DNA of 64,000 nucleotides from Tachypleus tridentatus (lineage: Eukaryota > Arthropoda > Merostomata > Xiphosura > Limulidae): assembly GCF_004210375.1 (NCBI RefSeq), contig NC_134831.1, forward strand, positions 1,736,001 through 1,800,000, read 5' to 3'. Each line of letters begins with the position of its first letter. Positions within the stretch are counted from its first letter, which is position 1. The translations under genes were made by a program, and so were the position numbers. Shown piece after piece: positions 1 to 12,100 of this stretch. Below the pieces are notes generated by a model. That model was not told where the DNA came from. It was given only the letters and a program-made list of their open reading frames with translations, and made no database searches.

Positions 1-499
1 GCGCTATGTGAAGTTAAAGAAAACTCTAATACATCTAATTTCTATCTGTTTATTTGTGGCTCCTATAAGTATTCGAACTTGGAGTAGTTTTCAAATGTTC
101 AGAGTTTATTAAAGCCGTGAATATTAAACTTCAGGTGATATTGTTTCATTGTAACGTCCATATTAATATCGAGGGAACGTTTCCAAGAGAACCCCGTGTT
201 CAGTTCTGCGAAAATGATTAAACTGTAAGCTATGGAAAATAAACTTTAATAAAATTAAAATAAACTACTTTGTAAACTGAAATGGTAAATAAGGCTAGAG
301 ACAGGAAAGTTATTTTATTCAATGAGTTATGATTGCATTTAAATTATTCCAAGAAAACAAAACAGAACGAGTGAAAATAAACACATTCGGTAAGTTATAG
401 AAGGCGACTGTTAGTGAAAAAATTACGCACAGAAATGAAAATTCTGGGAGATGTATATTATTAAAACAACGTTATTATTGAAACAGTAAGGCTAGCTTT

Positions 500-602
500 C
501 CCACATAGGTGTCTGCGGACTCGTACGGTTTCGATACTGATGATGGGCAGAATACATATGGCCCATTGTGTAGCTTTGTGCTTAATAAGTAAAAAACAAC
601 AA
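500..602 (+). repeat. tRNA-derived SINE family 2 copy (diverged)
   Basis: Shows a degenerate tRNA-like head with a gtttcgatactg B-box-like motif, then gggcagaata and the family tail ccattgtgtagctttgtgct. The same tail recurs near 5650, 24110 and 32040. Confidence 0.7.
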
Positions 603-1393
603 TCTCTATGACAAATCTTCAAGTTTCAACCATGTCAAACATCTAGGAATTTTGTGATTATAATCCAAACGTATGGATTATAAATGTTTGTACAGTAGTA
701 AACTGTTATCTAATGGGTTCTCAGCAATCGTATTTAGTAAAAGACGATATACATACACACATATCATCATAGTGGTACTACGAGTTCCTACGTAAAATTC
801 ACGAGCTGTAACTTTGCGTTTTATAGTGCTAACCCTTCTTTACACGTGTACGTCCCTCAAATCAGCCCTTACGGACGTATACAGGGAAGAAACGGTGTGA
901 CTTGTTGGAGACATTTTTAGTATCTGTTCGTGGTTTCATTTTAAAATATGCTTTGCAGTGATTATTAAAATGAAATTAGCACCAATACGTCTTTTTTTTA
1001 ATACTTTATTTTATTAAGAAAACAAATCTTTGAAAATATAACAAACTTGCCCGTAAAGGAGTTGTCATTTTCTTTTATCCGCTATAAACCAAGATGGTGG
1101 TTGACCGTACCATTCCATATTTAAATATTGGTTGTATTACGATAATTGGACTGTAGAACTATGTAGATGTTGTAAAGTCATCAAGAAGGTACGCCACTGT
1201 TTTATTTAAAGGAGACATCTTTGTGGTTTCACGAGTTATATGATATTCGAATGCTGTTTTCCTAAGTCCTGGTATTTAGCAAAAGGCCTCTTTGGCATTG
1301 GATATGGCAGAAAAAGCATGGTTGACACACTATAAAATACTTCCCTTTGCTTACACTCACAGGTTATTAAAACCGATTTATATTAATTGTACA

Positions 1394-1560
1394 TTGACAT
1401 CACCCACCGTCAACTCGTGGGTTACTCTAATCAAATAATAAGATTTGACCGTCACTTATCTAAGTCACCCACGCCCCCAAAATGCAGAATGCGACTTCTT
1501 TTGACCTATAACAGAATGCGAGCCTCTAGAAGACGAGTGTTTCTCAACCACTGGACCGTC
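1394..1560 (-). repeat. Old SINE family 1 copy, variant subfamily, minus orientation
   Basis: On the minus strand it carries the family-1 body: gtgacggtcaa, then atttgattagagtaacccac and gagttgacggtgggtg, after a degenerate tRNA-like head. It shares private bases with the plus-strand copy at 2190-2355. Confidence 0.7.
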
Positions 1561-2189
1561 ACAACTACCTTACCGGTTGATGGGGTTTCACGAAAACAAA
1601 TGAACCTAATATGAATATCTAAATCGTAACAGTTTTTAACTTATACTTGCGTTTTAACGGTCCCTAACAGTTTATGGAAGAAGCGAGCCGGTTCGTGACG
1701 GTAACGTCCGCCCATAAGAAGCTTTCAATTATTTATCGTGTGCTCCAGATAGTTATAATAATTACCGAAAATAAAGCTGGTGTGTTTGCGAAATTCATAT
1801 TGGAAGTTTACTAAGACTTTTTTTAAATTCTAATTCTCGCCCAGTTTCATTTGAAAAGGTAGTTTTTCGATATCACGTTTTATTTTATTTTGAATGTTTT
1901 GTTTTGTTTTTAAATAAACTTCTCGGAGATGCGTATAAATATTAATATGTTTGTTCCAGCATTGTGGTGATTTAATTTTTCCATGTCTTGCGAATGGAAT
2001 TAAACTCGGTTCACCTGGCATGCAGTGTAACAATTGTTGGAGGCTGTTTTGTTTCTAACGATTTAGACCACCAGGTCCGAATGCTGGGTTTTCACTGTCA
2101 CTCTTGTAACGCATCCACGGCCCTAAATTGATGCGCGTGATATTTTTTTTACGGTAATAGGACGACTACTATAACGGAATTTTGTCACT

Positions 2190-2355
2190 TGTGGGTAGCG
2201 TGATGGACTGTAGATCCGAAGCTCGGATCTCTATTGGTCAAAAGAAATCACATTGTGCACTTTGGGGACGTGGGCGACTTAGATGAATGACAGTCAAATT
2301 ATATTATTTGATTGGAGTAGCCCACGAGTCGGCGGTGGGTGATGTTAAGTAGTTA
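2190..2355 (+). repeat. Old SINE family 1 copy, variant subfamily, plus orientation
   Basis: Contains ggtcaaaagaa, then acgtgggcgacttagat, atttgattggagtagcccac and gagtcggcggtgggtgatg. Together with 1394-1560 it forms an inverted pair. Confidence 0.7.
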
Positions 2356-2414
2356 CCATCACTTAAGTTTATCATTTCAAAATTAGAGTAGTTTTGTACT
2401 AAACTCTAGTACTA

Positions 2415-2680
2415 AACCATGGCCAGATGGTTAAGGCACTCGACACATAATCCGAGGGTTTCGGGTTCGAATTCCCGTCACACCAAACATGCTCGCCCTT
2501 TCAGCCGTGGGAACATTATAATGTGACGGTCAATCCCACTATTCGTTAATAAAAGAGTATCCTAAAAGTTGACGGTGGGTGGTAACGACTAGCTGCTTTC
2601 CCTCTAGTCTTACACTGCAAAATTAGGGACGGCTAGCGCAGATAGCCTCGTGTAGCTTTGCGCGAAATTTAAACTAAACT
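2415..2680 (+). repeat. tRNA-derived SINE family 1, full-length copy
   Basis: The tRNA-like head contains A-box tggccagatgg and B-box ggttcgaattc. The body follows: aacattataatgtgacggtc, gacggtgggtggtaacgact and tagcctcgtgtagctttgcg, with an A-rich tail. About 265 bases. It ends roughly 310 bases before the first visible nudE exon. Confidence 0.88.
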
Positions 2681-2990
2681 ATATAAACAACTTATCACCC
2701 TCCTTTCGCCCATTTCATAAACATGTCTCGTTCTCGGGGCTGACCATCAATTTTCAGCTTGGGAAAATCAGTTAAGCGCCAATTCTTGCGACAATCTCAC
2801 TTTCGTATGCTTCTCTAGTGGGCTTGAACCCATTTCTTCTCACACCAATTGCACTAAAGGAATAATCAATACTCCAAGCAACTTAAAATAAGACACCACC
2901 TTACTTCTGTTTAATCAGTTTTGTCTGCTAGCTACATTTAATTTGGTTAAAATTGGGAGAACGTATAATAACATAGCATTGACGTAACAG

Positions 2991-3144
2991 GTGGAAAGAC
3001 AGCCAGATGGAGCTGCAGGAGTTTCAAGAAGGAAGTCGAGAACTAGAAGGTGAATTGGAGGCTCAACTGGCACAAGCTGAGAAGACGAATAAAGACCTGA
3101 GGTCGGTCAACACACGGTTGCAGATAGAACGTGAAAGCTTACAG
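2991..3144 (+). CDS. nudE: nudE coding exon: start of coiled coil
   Basis: Encodes the [21 protein letters not shown] segment, the most conserved part of the NudE N-terminal coiled coil. The donor after 3144 is gtcagt. The acceptor is placed at the AG at 2989-2990. An in-frame TGA at 2980 forbids going further upstream, but the polypyrimidine tract is poor. From 2991 the exon gives [11 protein letters not shown], which lines up residue for residue with vertebrate NTQEELREF. An internal ATG at 3007 exists, but I take it as an internal Met because the family has about 30 conserved residues before it. Confidence 0.85.
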
Positions 3145-6100
3145 GTCAGTATTTCGATACAGGCACAGATAGGTCAGCTGATATCGTAAATATTTGTATG
3201 TCTTTGAACCTGGTAATAGTTGGCTGCTTTTTGATAATATATGCAAATCTAAATGACTTCTTGGAAAAGGTTTAAGATAAGTGGGGATGTATAATTTTTC
3301 CGGATGCTATAGTTAGGTCGAAGTTTAAAAATCATCAGAAGAAATTGTCAATCATTGATCAAAACGTAAAAAAATTACAGTATGTTTCCCAACTTCAAAT
3401 TTAGTGATTTCGATTCAAATCAGTTTTACAAAAATAAAATAAACATTTGGAGACTCGTTTATTATCTTCAATTTTAGTTTACGGTCGTCAGGTCAAAAAT
3501 GATGGACCTTATTGATGTTTTGGTTATATGTGTATATAATATGATATGCAATGGTTTTATAGTGAGATGCTGTTAACCACAATTTATAGTTTTGTTTCGG
3601 CTTTAGGACGTATTCCAAGTTCTTTTTACCTTTGCTTAGAATATTGACCTCCTATAATAGTGTGTTTTATACTAAAGTACACTTTGTTTCTAGTCCAAAT
3701 ATTAGATAACTTGGATCAGAAGCATTTTTTATTACATGTGGCTTGTTAGGCGTCTTTCAGTCAGCGGTGATTAGACCATAGGTAATTTTTGTATTGTAAA
3801 ATATATATGTACAGTATATCCGTGATATGAAAATAGCAGAACTTATAATTTTGGGACAGTTTTTATGTGTTTTGGATTCTTAACATGGGTTGCATGAACT
3901 CAAATAACATCAAGGTCGGTAATTACACCAACTTTACAAGAACACTGGTAGCTGAAAGGCGAGTCTCCACGTGATGTGGTCCAATATACTAACTAGTGAG
4001 GTAAATTTTGTAACATGTATTGCTTAAAAAAAAAAATCGAAATCTTTGTGCGAATGCGCGGGATAATTTGATGTAATGGATTGTTAAGATTTTTAAAACC
4101 TTAAAATTAATTCCAACTTGTATTCAAGTATTTTGGTCCCTCCTTTTTGTATTTCCAAAAATTGTGTTATTTTTGACACCTACCGTTAGGAATAAACGTT
4201 TCGCTGTTGGAAGAAAATTACTGTTTATCATTTAAAAAAAATGTGGATCCAGAAAAACTTTAGGTTACTAAAACAGGATTAAAAAGTTCACTTTATAATT
4301 AAACTTGATGTTATGATAAGGAAACAAAAACTGTTCAGAAATTAGCCAAATTGAACCATCACGCCAAGCACCTTTATATGAATGTGTTACACTTGAAACG
4401 AACTTGTTTGTAGTAATGACACGAAAGCACAATCTAGCGTTGACGGTTTAAATAAAAACAGGTCTGTACCACTAGGCCAGTGGGACACGGATTTAACTGA
4501 GATGTTAAAATTACCAGTTGCTAACTGACCAGACCAGCTGCCCTCGAATATACGTCACAACCGGCATCTGCGAAATAAGAATTTGATGTTTACGTCTTTC
4601 GATGATGTCAGATTGTACCCAAATTACTGGTAAGAACCAATGAATTGCCATGTTGTTTCCTAGAACTTTTACAAGAACCATTATTTGAATCCACACACGT
4701 ACATATGTCGTCACATGCAGTTCTTGTAAGAAAGAAAAACGGATTTGGGATGAATGAAAACAGTACGATATCAGATCTATATTAGATTACTCCAGGGTGT
4801 CAATAAAGGAGTATGGACATTGTCTTACCCAAATATTTTTTATATAGTTTACCTTTTTATTTATTTTTCGTTACTTTTTGAAGACATTTTAGAAGTTTGT
4901 TTCAAATTGGCTATTTCGTAACTACAGCTTGTATTTTTCAAGATGAGAAGTTATAAATTATTGCATAAAATTGGCGTCTTATTACAAAGAAATGGTTCTA
5001 TTTTCAATAAAATAATTGCCAAACACATTTTTGGTTGAATACAAGAAACTAAAAACTTGTAAAAATAACTGGAAAAATAAAAGGCATACGAAATGATGAT
5101 GCCATTGTAATATCTATATGTTATAGTGATTTTACTTCATAAAAATAATTACACTATGATGGTAAAAACAGGTAGAAAATGTACAGTGACAAAAATATGG
5201 CTCATTTTTTGGAGCATACTTGCCGGTGATTGACACATACTATAAAAAAAATTGTACTTAACATTTAAAAAACTCGTAGAGCTTTCTACAGGAATGATGG
5301 AATGGATGTTATTAGTTACACTTCTCTAAATACCGGAGTATAAAAAGGTTTCGGGATTACAGAAGTTAGATATAACTTGTTTACTTAACTTACATCAACT
5401 CTTCTGATTTGCACGTTTTTCTAGAAAAGATTGTTTTAGAACTTTAGATCAAAGCACTGAAGAAGAAGTCTGGTTGTAGCCACCTATGATTTATATCTGA
5501 TAGTCTATAGGAAAAGCAAATAGTCAACAGCACCTGCCGCTTTTGGAATACTCTAACCTGACCGCCCTCCAGTGGCACAGCCGTATGTATGGCTGCGGAC
5601 TTACAACGCTAGAAATTGGGTTTCGATATCCGTGGTGGGTAGAGTTGAGCTTTGTGCTTAACTACAAGCAGATAAACTCGTACGTGATCGAATAGTTGGA
5701 TTTAACTATCACTCTTATTATAGTACACCCGCAGTCCAAAACTATGGAGGTCCTTTTGCGGCAACAAAACATGAACCATAAACTCTTGAATTCACAGTCC
5801 AGTCCTGACATATTATCCTCTAGGCTACACCTGGTCTTCTATGTGGGTTATTTGTCACGTTGTATAACGAAGACAGTAGAGCCAACTTAGTCTAAAAAAA
5901 AGAAAAAGAAAAAAGGGGAAGTTTGTAACATTTGAAAAATATCTCTGTTTTTGTAGTTTCACCGTTAACCACATCAAAATAACATTGATTTCTGTTAGGA
6001 TATACAGACAAGTGTTAAAGCTTAGTCCTCTGACTACTTTGTAATTCGTCAAGCCTAACTGATGGAATGTTCATAACCTTATTAAACTATCTGAAATGTT

Positions 6101-9100
6101 TCTAATAGCGTGTAGTTTTCACTGTATCAGAATAATGTTGAATATTACAATGTCCGAAAGTTAGGTCAAAGGTCGAGAATGTCACAGATCATTAGTCTGT
6201 ACAAGTTGGTGAATAAGTATGTATGTTAAACAAAAGAAATAAAATTAAATGTTATGGATTTTGAGTGTCAGTTTTTAATGTATGGCTTCTACTGAAGTAA
6301 CCGTGAAATAGTTTAAAAAATCAAATGATGCAATTAGGTAACTATGAATTTCATTACATGACACAAGTTGAACCTAATCCACGAGTTTTTGTTTTAAAGA
6401 TAACCTGTTGATGCTGATGAGGTAATTATAAACTTATCACATGTCACAACTTAACCCTAGCTCACGAGTACCCGTTTTAAAGCTAATCTGTGATATAATT
6501 TTTAGCCGTAAATTGATGTATTCGTGTTAAAACAAAATTCCTGAAACTAGGCTGTGAACATGTTTGCTGGTCATTCATGTTACCGTCAGTTTACATAGAA
6601 CTTTTTCTTTTTTTCGTTTGCATCAATGTTCGTTTAAACCTTAGCATAATTTATATTTCAAAAAAATGTTTAATAGTTATAATAAACTGTTCTAATTAAT
6701 CTGTGGTAAGTTTCAAGTCGTAAGGAAGCATCAATCCAAAAACATGAATTTCAGCCATATTAAAAAAAACAATTTACAAAAAAAATAGTTTCTGGCTTAT
6801 GTAATAAAAGGGTAACAGGGTTAGTAATTATTGAATAAAATTATGTTTTAAATTGTCTGCAAAGAAAAAAATGAAAGGGTTATTTTACTTTTTCGAAATA
6901 ATTCGATGTAAAAACGAAATTTTATTTGTTATTTTAGGCCTCGCGTTCTCTTCGATGTCTTGAATTATTTAATTTATTTTTTGTATTGTAGGAATAAGTT
7001 ATTTTGATTTTCAAGTTTTGCTTTTCGTTGACGCTAAGTTGTTCTTTGCAACTATAGTAATAACAGTCACGTGGTATTCCAACGTCTTTGTTTGTATAGT
7101 TACGACGTGCTCGAATTACTGATGATATACTCTGTGACAACACAGATTAAGAGATCTTGCATAGGTAAAATCTTTTGTCCCACACAAGAAAATAGAGGGC
7201 TTTCTCTGAAAGTAACCTACAATCCTAATAAGATAACGAACTTTGGTGAAAAGAATCTGTATTGACAACTTGAGAATTAGTGCAAGCAACTTTTGTCTTT
7301 CCTGGCGTTAACCTGTGTAGGTTAACAACCTGCTACCCATTCACACAGCCACGACTGGGTGAGAACAAGTGTCTGACCCCATAGAATGTGACGTTTGTCT
7401 AACCATCACCGTAAGAAACCCAGTTTGTGAGATAAAGGATGGAAGAAGGTATTTGTAGCTTTAGGATGTGAAACATGATTTAGAACAAGTATCTATCTAA
7501 TATTGTGCATCCATATATCTCTCCTTTTTTTTAATTAACTTTAATTTTTTTAGAACGGCTAAAGGGGATTTCTATACCAAATAACTATAACTGAGACAAA
7601 CACATTTATGCAGAGCTGCAAAACCGAGGGCCGGATTTGAGGGGAGCAAATGTCTCCGGAGTCGAAAGGACCTACCAACTAAGAGAGGAAAATAGAATTT
7701 AAAAAATGGATTTCTCATTCAAAAATGTGTTCATGAATGTGTCGCTATGACAACAACGATTTTATGTGTCTCAGGACGACTGGTATGGGTATTAAAACTT
7801 CTACCAAAATAAAGCAGAGAACAACGTTTCGACCTTCTTAGTGGGGTTCTCGTCATCACGAATAACGATTTTAGTTGTTTCATATGAACCAATTAACGAA
7901 TAGAATTCGTTATCCTTATTTTATATTTGTCCCCCGCTGATACAGCGGTAAGTCTACGTACTTACAGCGCTAAAATCAGGGGTTCGAATCCCCTCGGTGG
8001 ACTCAGCAGATAACCCAATGTGACTTTGCTATATGAAAACACACACACACATTACATTTATTACGAATTATATTATTTTGTAACCACCACTGCTTGTGTT
8101 TGTGTATTCCATGAACTATAGTTAATAAATAGTATTCAAGTGTACTGTTCAATTCTGATGAGCCGACGTAAATTACCCTCCCCTCCAAGTCTTTAATCCA
8201 TGTGACGTTTGTCGTATAACTTGTGACTTTTTAAAATGACAGAGAAGTGATGGTAAACGCTTGTTAACATATTTAAAGTTATTTCATACTACGTTTTGTA
8301 TCGTGAGACGAGTTATTACTTCTTGTCCCTGGACTTAATACGTACTAATCATTGTTTCTTATTTCATGTATTGTAGCAACGGTATTGTCCCTTGGCTTAA
8401 CACATTGTAACAATACAGTTTCAGTGGCTACGAAAACGTTTATACGTGAATGGGTGGGTAGGTGTTGATCCAATTGCTTTATGATCTTTGTCCAGTTACA
8501 CCGCATCGAATTAACAAGGTGTTCCTCTATCTTTAGGTGTGGTGTGAAACGAGTGAACTGATCAGATTATGAATTAGGATTATTATATCCTTGAAATTTG
8601 TGAAAAAATGTGAGTGAGACAACAGTGTGTGTATGAACATTCTACTGTGTATGTGGGACCGAAAGAAACAACGGTAGAATAAAAACCACTTCTTTAAAAG
8701 TTAGGGACAATGGAGTGGGATAATGGACTACGTTTGTGTATTTTTCTCTGAGTTACTCTTTGACAGTAGTGTTGTCATTCATGACTTAATACACTTTGAC
8801 AGTAGTGTAGTACTGTCCTTCATGACTTAATACACCTTGACAGTAGTGTAGTGGTGTCCATCATGACTTAATACACCTTGACAGTAGTGTAGTGGTTTCC
8901 ATCATGACTTACTACACTTTGACAGTAGTGTAGTACTGTCCTTCATGACTTAATACATCTTGACAGTAGTGTAGTGGTGTCCATCATGACTTAATACACT
9001 TTGACAGTAGTGTAGTGTTGTCCTCCGTGACTTAATATGCGTTGACATCGAACCTTGACTTGCCCAACTTAAACGTTCGGATTATTTCATATAGAGTAAA

Positions 9101-12100
9101 GCCCACATAGAAAAGAAAACAAAGAGTCTGTAATAAGGTCATGACACACCACTTCTATAAGCAGTGTCATAAAATATAGAACACGCACTTAAGCACAAGT
9201 TATTCAAAATATATGGCAATAAGTTCAAGTCAACACCATGGTTACCTGATACGTTATATTAAAAGAAGTCGAGTCTCAGTGCTAATATTGGTTTACACCT
9301 GAGAATAATAAGTTATGTAGTTTGTATTTCAATAAAGGGAATAAAAAATTGACAAATTTGGTAAACATTTGCCGAGTTGCATTATGCAATAGGCTGTTTT
9401 ATTTTGATTGTTTTTATTAAAGTTATCTTCTAAAACCTTTATAATATCCCCTCCCCAAATTAGTAGTGTAGTGTTCCCTTTTTTTTGCGTACCATTGATG
9501 TAAAAGAGATACTTACATATTTTTAGTTTTGCATTTTGTGGGGGGTTTTTACCACTTCTCTCTCCATCCCAGGAAATGAATCTTCATCAAATTTAGTGTG
9601 GAAGTTCAATGGGTCCGTGGGGAGATGCATACAGATTTTCAGTTTTGCTGTTCTTGTGGGCGTTTTTACCATTACTTCTTTCGCCCTCTGTTGATGGATC
9701 CATATTAAATTGATATGAAGATTTGTTGAATCCATGCGGAGATACATCCAAATTTGCGGTTTCACACGTTTTTTCTTTGTTTTTTATAATTACATACAAG
9801 AGAAGCAGCTTTTTTTTGTCCGAAGATAACGTTTCATTAAACATGAATTTACATAACTTCTGCCCAATGAATGGCTACTCTAGCTAGGATAATAATACAC
9901 AAAACATGATAAAGGAATAATGCACTGTTGTAGTCCTTCAAAAGGGGCTGGTCATTCGAACTACGTTACTAGAATCATACATGGATTGTAATTATTATAT
10001 ATTGCATAACTACTTTTCATATGTTCATACCCATTATAAAGAGTACAAAGAAACCATGTTCGCGAAACTTGACAGAAACTTCCACGTCTCTTTCACTCTT
10101 TTAACTTGTACATTTTTCAAACATACTATGTAAATTAAAACAAAGAGAGAGATAGTGTAGGCTTCACACTTAATATCTCTATTACTACTTCGTTTGCCAC
10201 ACCAGCTGTTAGTTATTTCAAATTATTTTTAATTATGAAATATACATTAACAGTAAAACGTGATTTTCTCGCATTTATTAGGCCTAATTGAATCCCTTTG
10301 TTTCGCCAGCATGACTTACATTACGACATTTTTTCAACATAATTATACCTCAACTGATAAATTATAGCACTACCGGAAGCGCAGATTCATTCAAGTTTAA
10401 GGCAGGCGTAAGAAAATCTTTATAATTCTAAAGCTTCAAGCTCCAAAAGTTCACGCGAGTGTAACAGGGGTGTAGAATTAATTAATATCCCTCTGTTTGA
10501 GGTGTAAAACACCAAACGAAATTACCTTCCTTTCAGAATACACACACACAAATAGAACATAACTTTTAATATTTTTAGTTAACAAAATTAATACAATGAC
10601 AATGGCAGCCTAGTTTTTTGGAAATGGGTATCATATCTTTCATCTAAGCTGTTCGGTCACGTATTTTGTGGTTTGTAACAATGTCTAATGTTTGGCTTAT
10701 AACAAAAGTAACTCAATAATATCATTGCAAAATTTAAATAAGTTTCCTTTTGCGTGTGACTGAGGGTTTATGACAGAAAAAGTGTGTGTGTGATATGTAT
10801 ATTTCTGTGTATAGTTTTGTTGTGAGGTTTGTAGGTACGTGATTGTGTGCTAGACTTCTGCAGTTTTTGGGGTTTTCAGTGCCATCCTAGAAACCTGCCT
10901 GGAATAGTATCTAGCAATAAAACAAATGACTCAAATAAAAAAGATACTGTAAAAAGAATACAATACAATTAGAATAATTGGTGGTTACATGTAGAAAACA
11001 ATGTAATAATAGTTTTTGTTTGATTTATCATAATTTCGTCAGCCCGTTGTGTTACGCCCTCTAAAGATATAGTTAATTGAATTTCATATCATGAGGTGTT
11101 TAACGCTTTTTTAAATATATATTTTACTTTAGGGATAGCGGTGACAGAATGACCTCGCAATTCGTCATGTTCTACCTCAGCGTACACAGGGCCTACCCAA
11201 CCCCGGCTCTGTATTTAATATTTTAACTTTAGTATTTTAAATTTTATTTTATTTTATTATTATTTATATTTTTTAGAATTCTCATGTGGCTCAGTTTTAA
11301 ATTTGAGGGCATTTTATAACGCAAAATATCGGGTGATGGGCACAATGCCAATAACCCATTGTGCAAGTTTTTTCGACTTGCACGCCACTCATGTTAACGT
11401 GAGCTTAACGCCAAGGTCGGAGATCCTTAAGGTTCGGATATAATTGTTTCTTATTTCAGACCATTCGCTGACCAGAAGGAAGGCGGTTAGCCAGTAGCAC
11501 CCACCGCAACAAGGATTCTCAACCGTAAAACGGTATTTACTGTCACTTTTATTAACGCCCTTACAGTTGAAAGTACAGGGTCTATTTAACGACATAAGGT
11601 ATCAAACCTTGTATTCTAAGAATGGCAGCCCAACACGCTAACCACTTGGGCCACATCCTATCCAAAACTATTCTTGTATAACTCGAAATAGTATTTGGCA
11701 AACGGATAAAATACCACATTTGGGAATTGAAATGTTGACGTCACCTGTTTACGCTTGCTTTTCTGCTTTATAACTCGCAGGGTTAGTCGAGTGAAAAACA
11801 GGCCAGCAATGAACGCGTTAACTGTCTAACTGGATTTTACTGTCTCTCTATTAATTGGCCCTGCATGTCCAGGCGGTTAGAGCGCTTGCCTCGCAATCTG
11901 AGGGTCACGGATTCGAATCCCCGTCCCACCAATCATGCTCGTTTTTTTAGCCTTGAAAGCGTTAATAACATAACGCCCAATCCCACTATTTGTTAGTAAA
12001 AGTGCAGCCCAAAAGAATTGATGGTGGGTGATGATAATTAGCTGTCTTCTCTGTAGTCTTATTCTGCCAAATTTAGGGACGACTGCGCAGATAGTCCTCG

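Larger units (their letters stand above)
1..2990. other. Non-coding flank upstream of the first visible nudE exon
   Basis: Probably intron, since the NudE N-terminal residues normally precede EFQEGSRE. I searched for a short exon encoding the usual acidic N-terminus and found none with a plausible donor. Recognisable content is SINE copies only (listed separately). Confidence 0.6.

Noticed and set aside
1674..1812. Short ORF starting MEEASRF, considered as the missing first NudE exon
   Set aside because: Only the first acidic residues fit. There is no donor in the right phase and no YWK-like segment expected before the coiled coil.
7932..8000. Possible tRNA gene (clear B box and cloverleaf-like arms)
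   Set aside because: It is followed by the family-3 SINE body and a CA tail, and a second fragment of the same family exists at 23382. The acceptor stem is poor.
11859..11932. Possible tRNA-Ala gene
   Set aside because: It is continuous with a family-1 SINE body and A-rich tail, so it is read as a SINE head.
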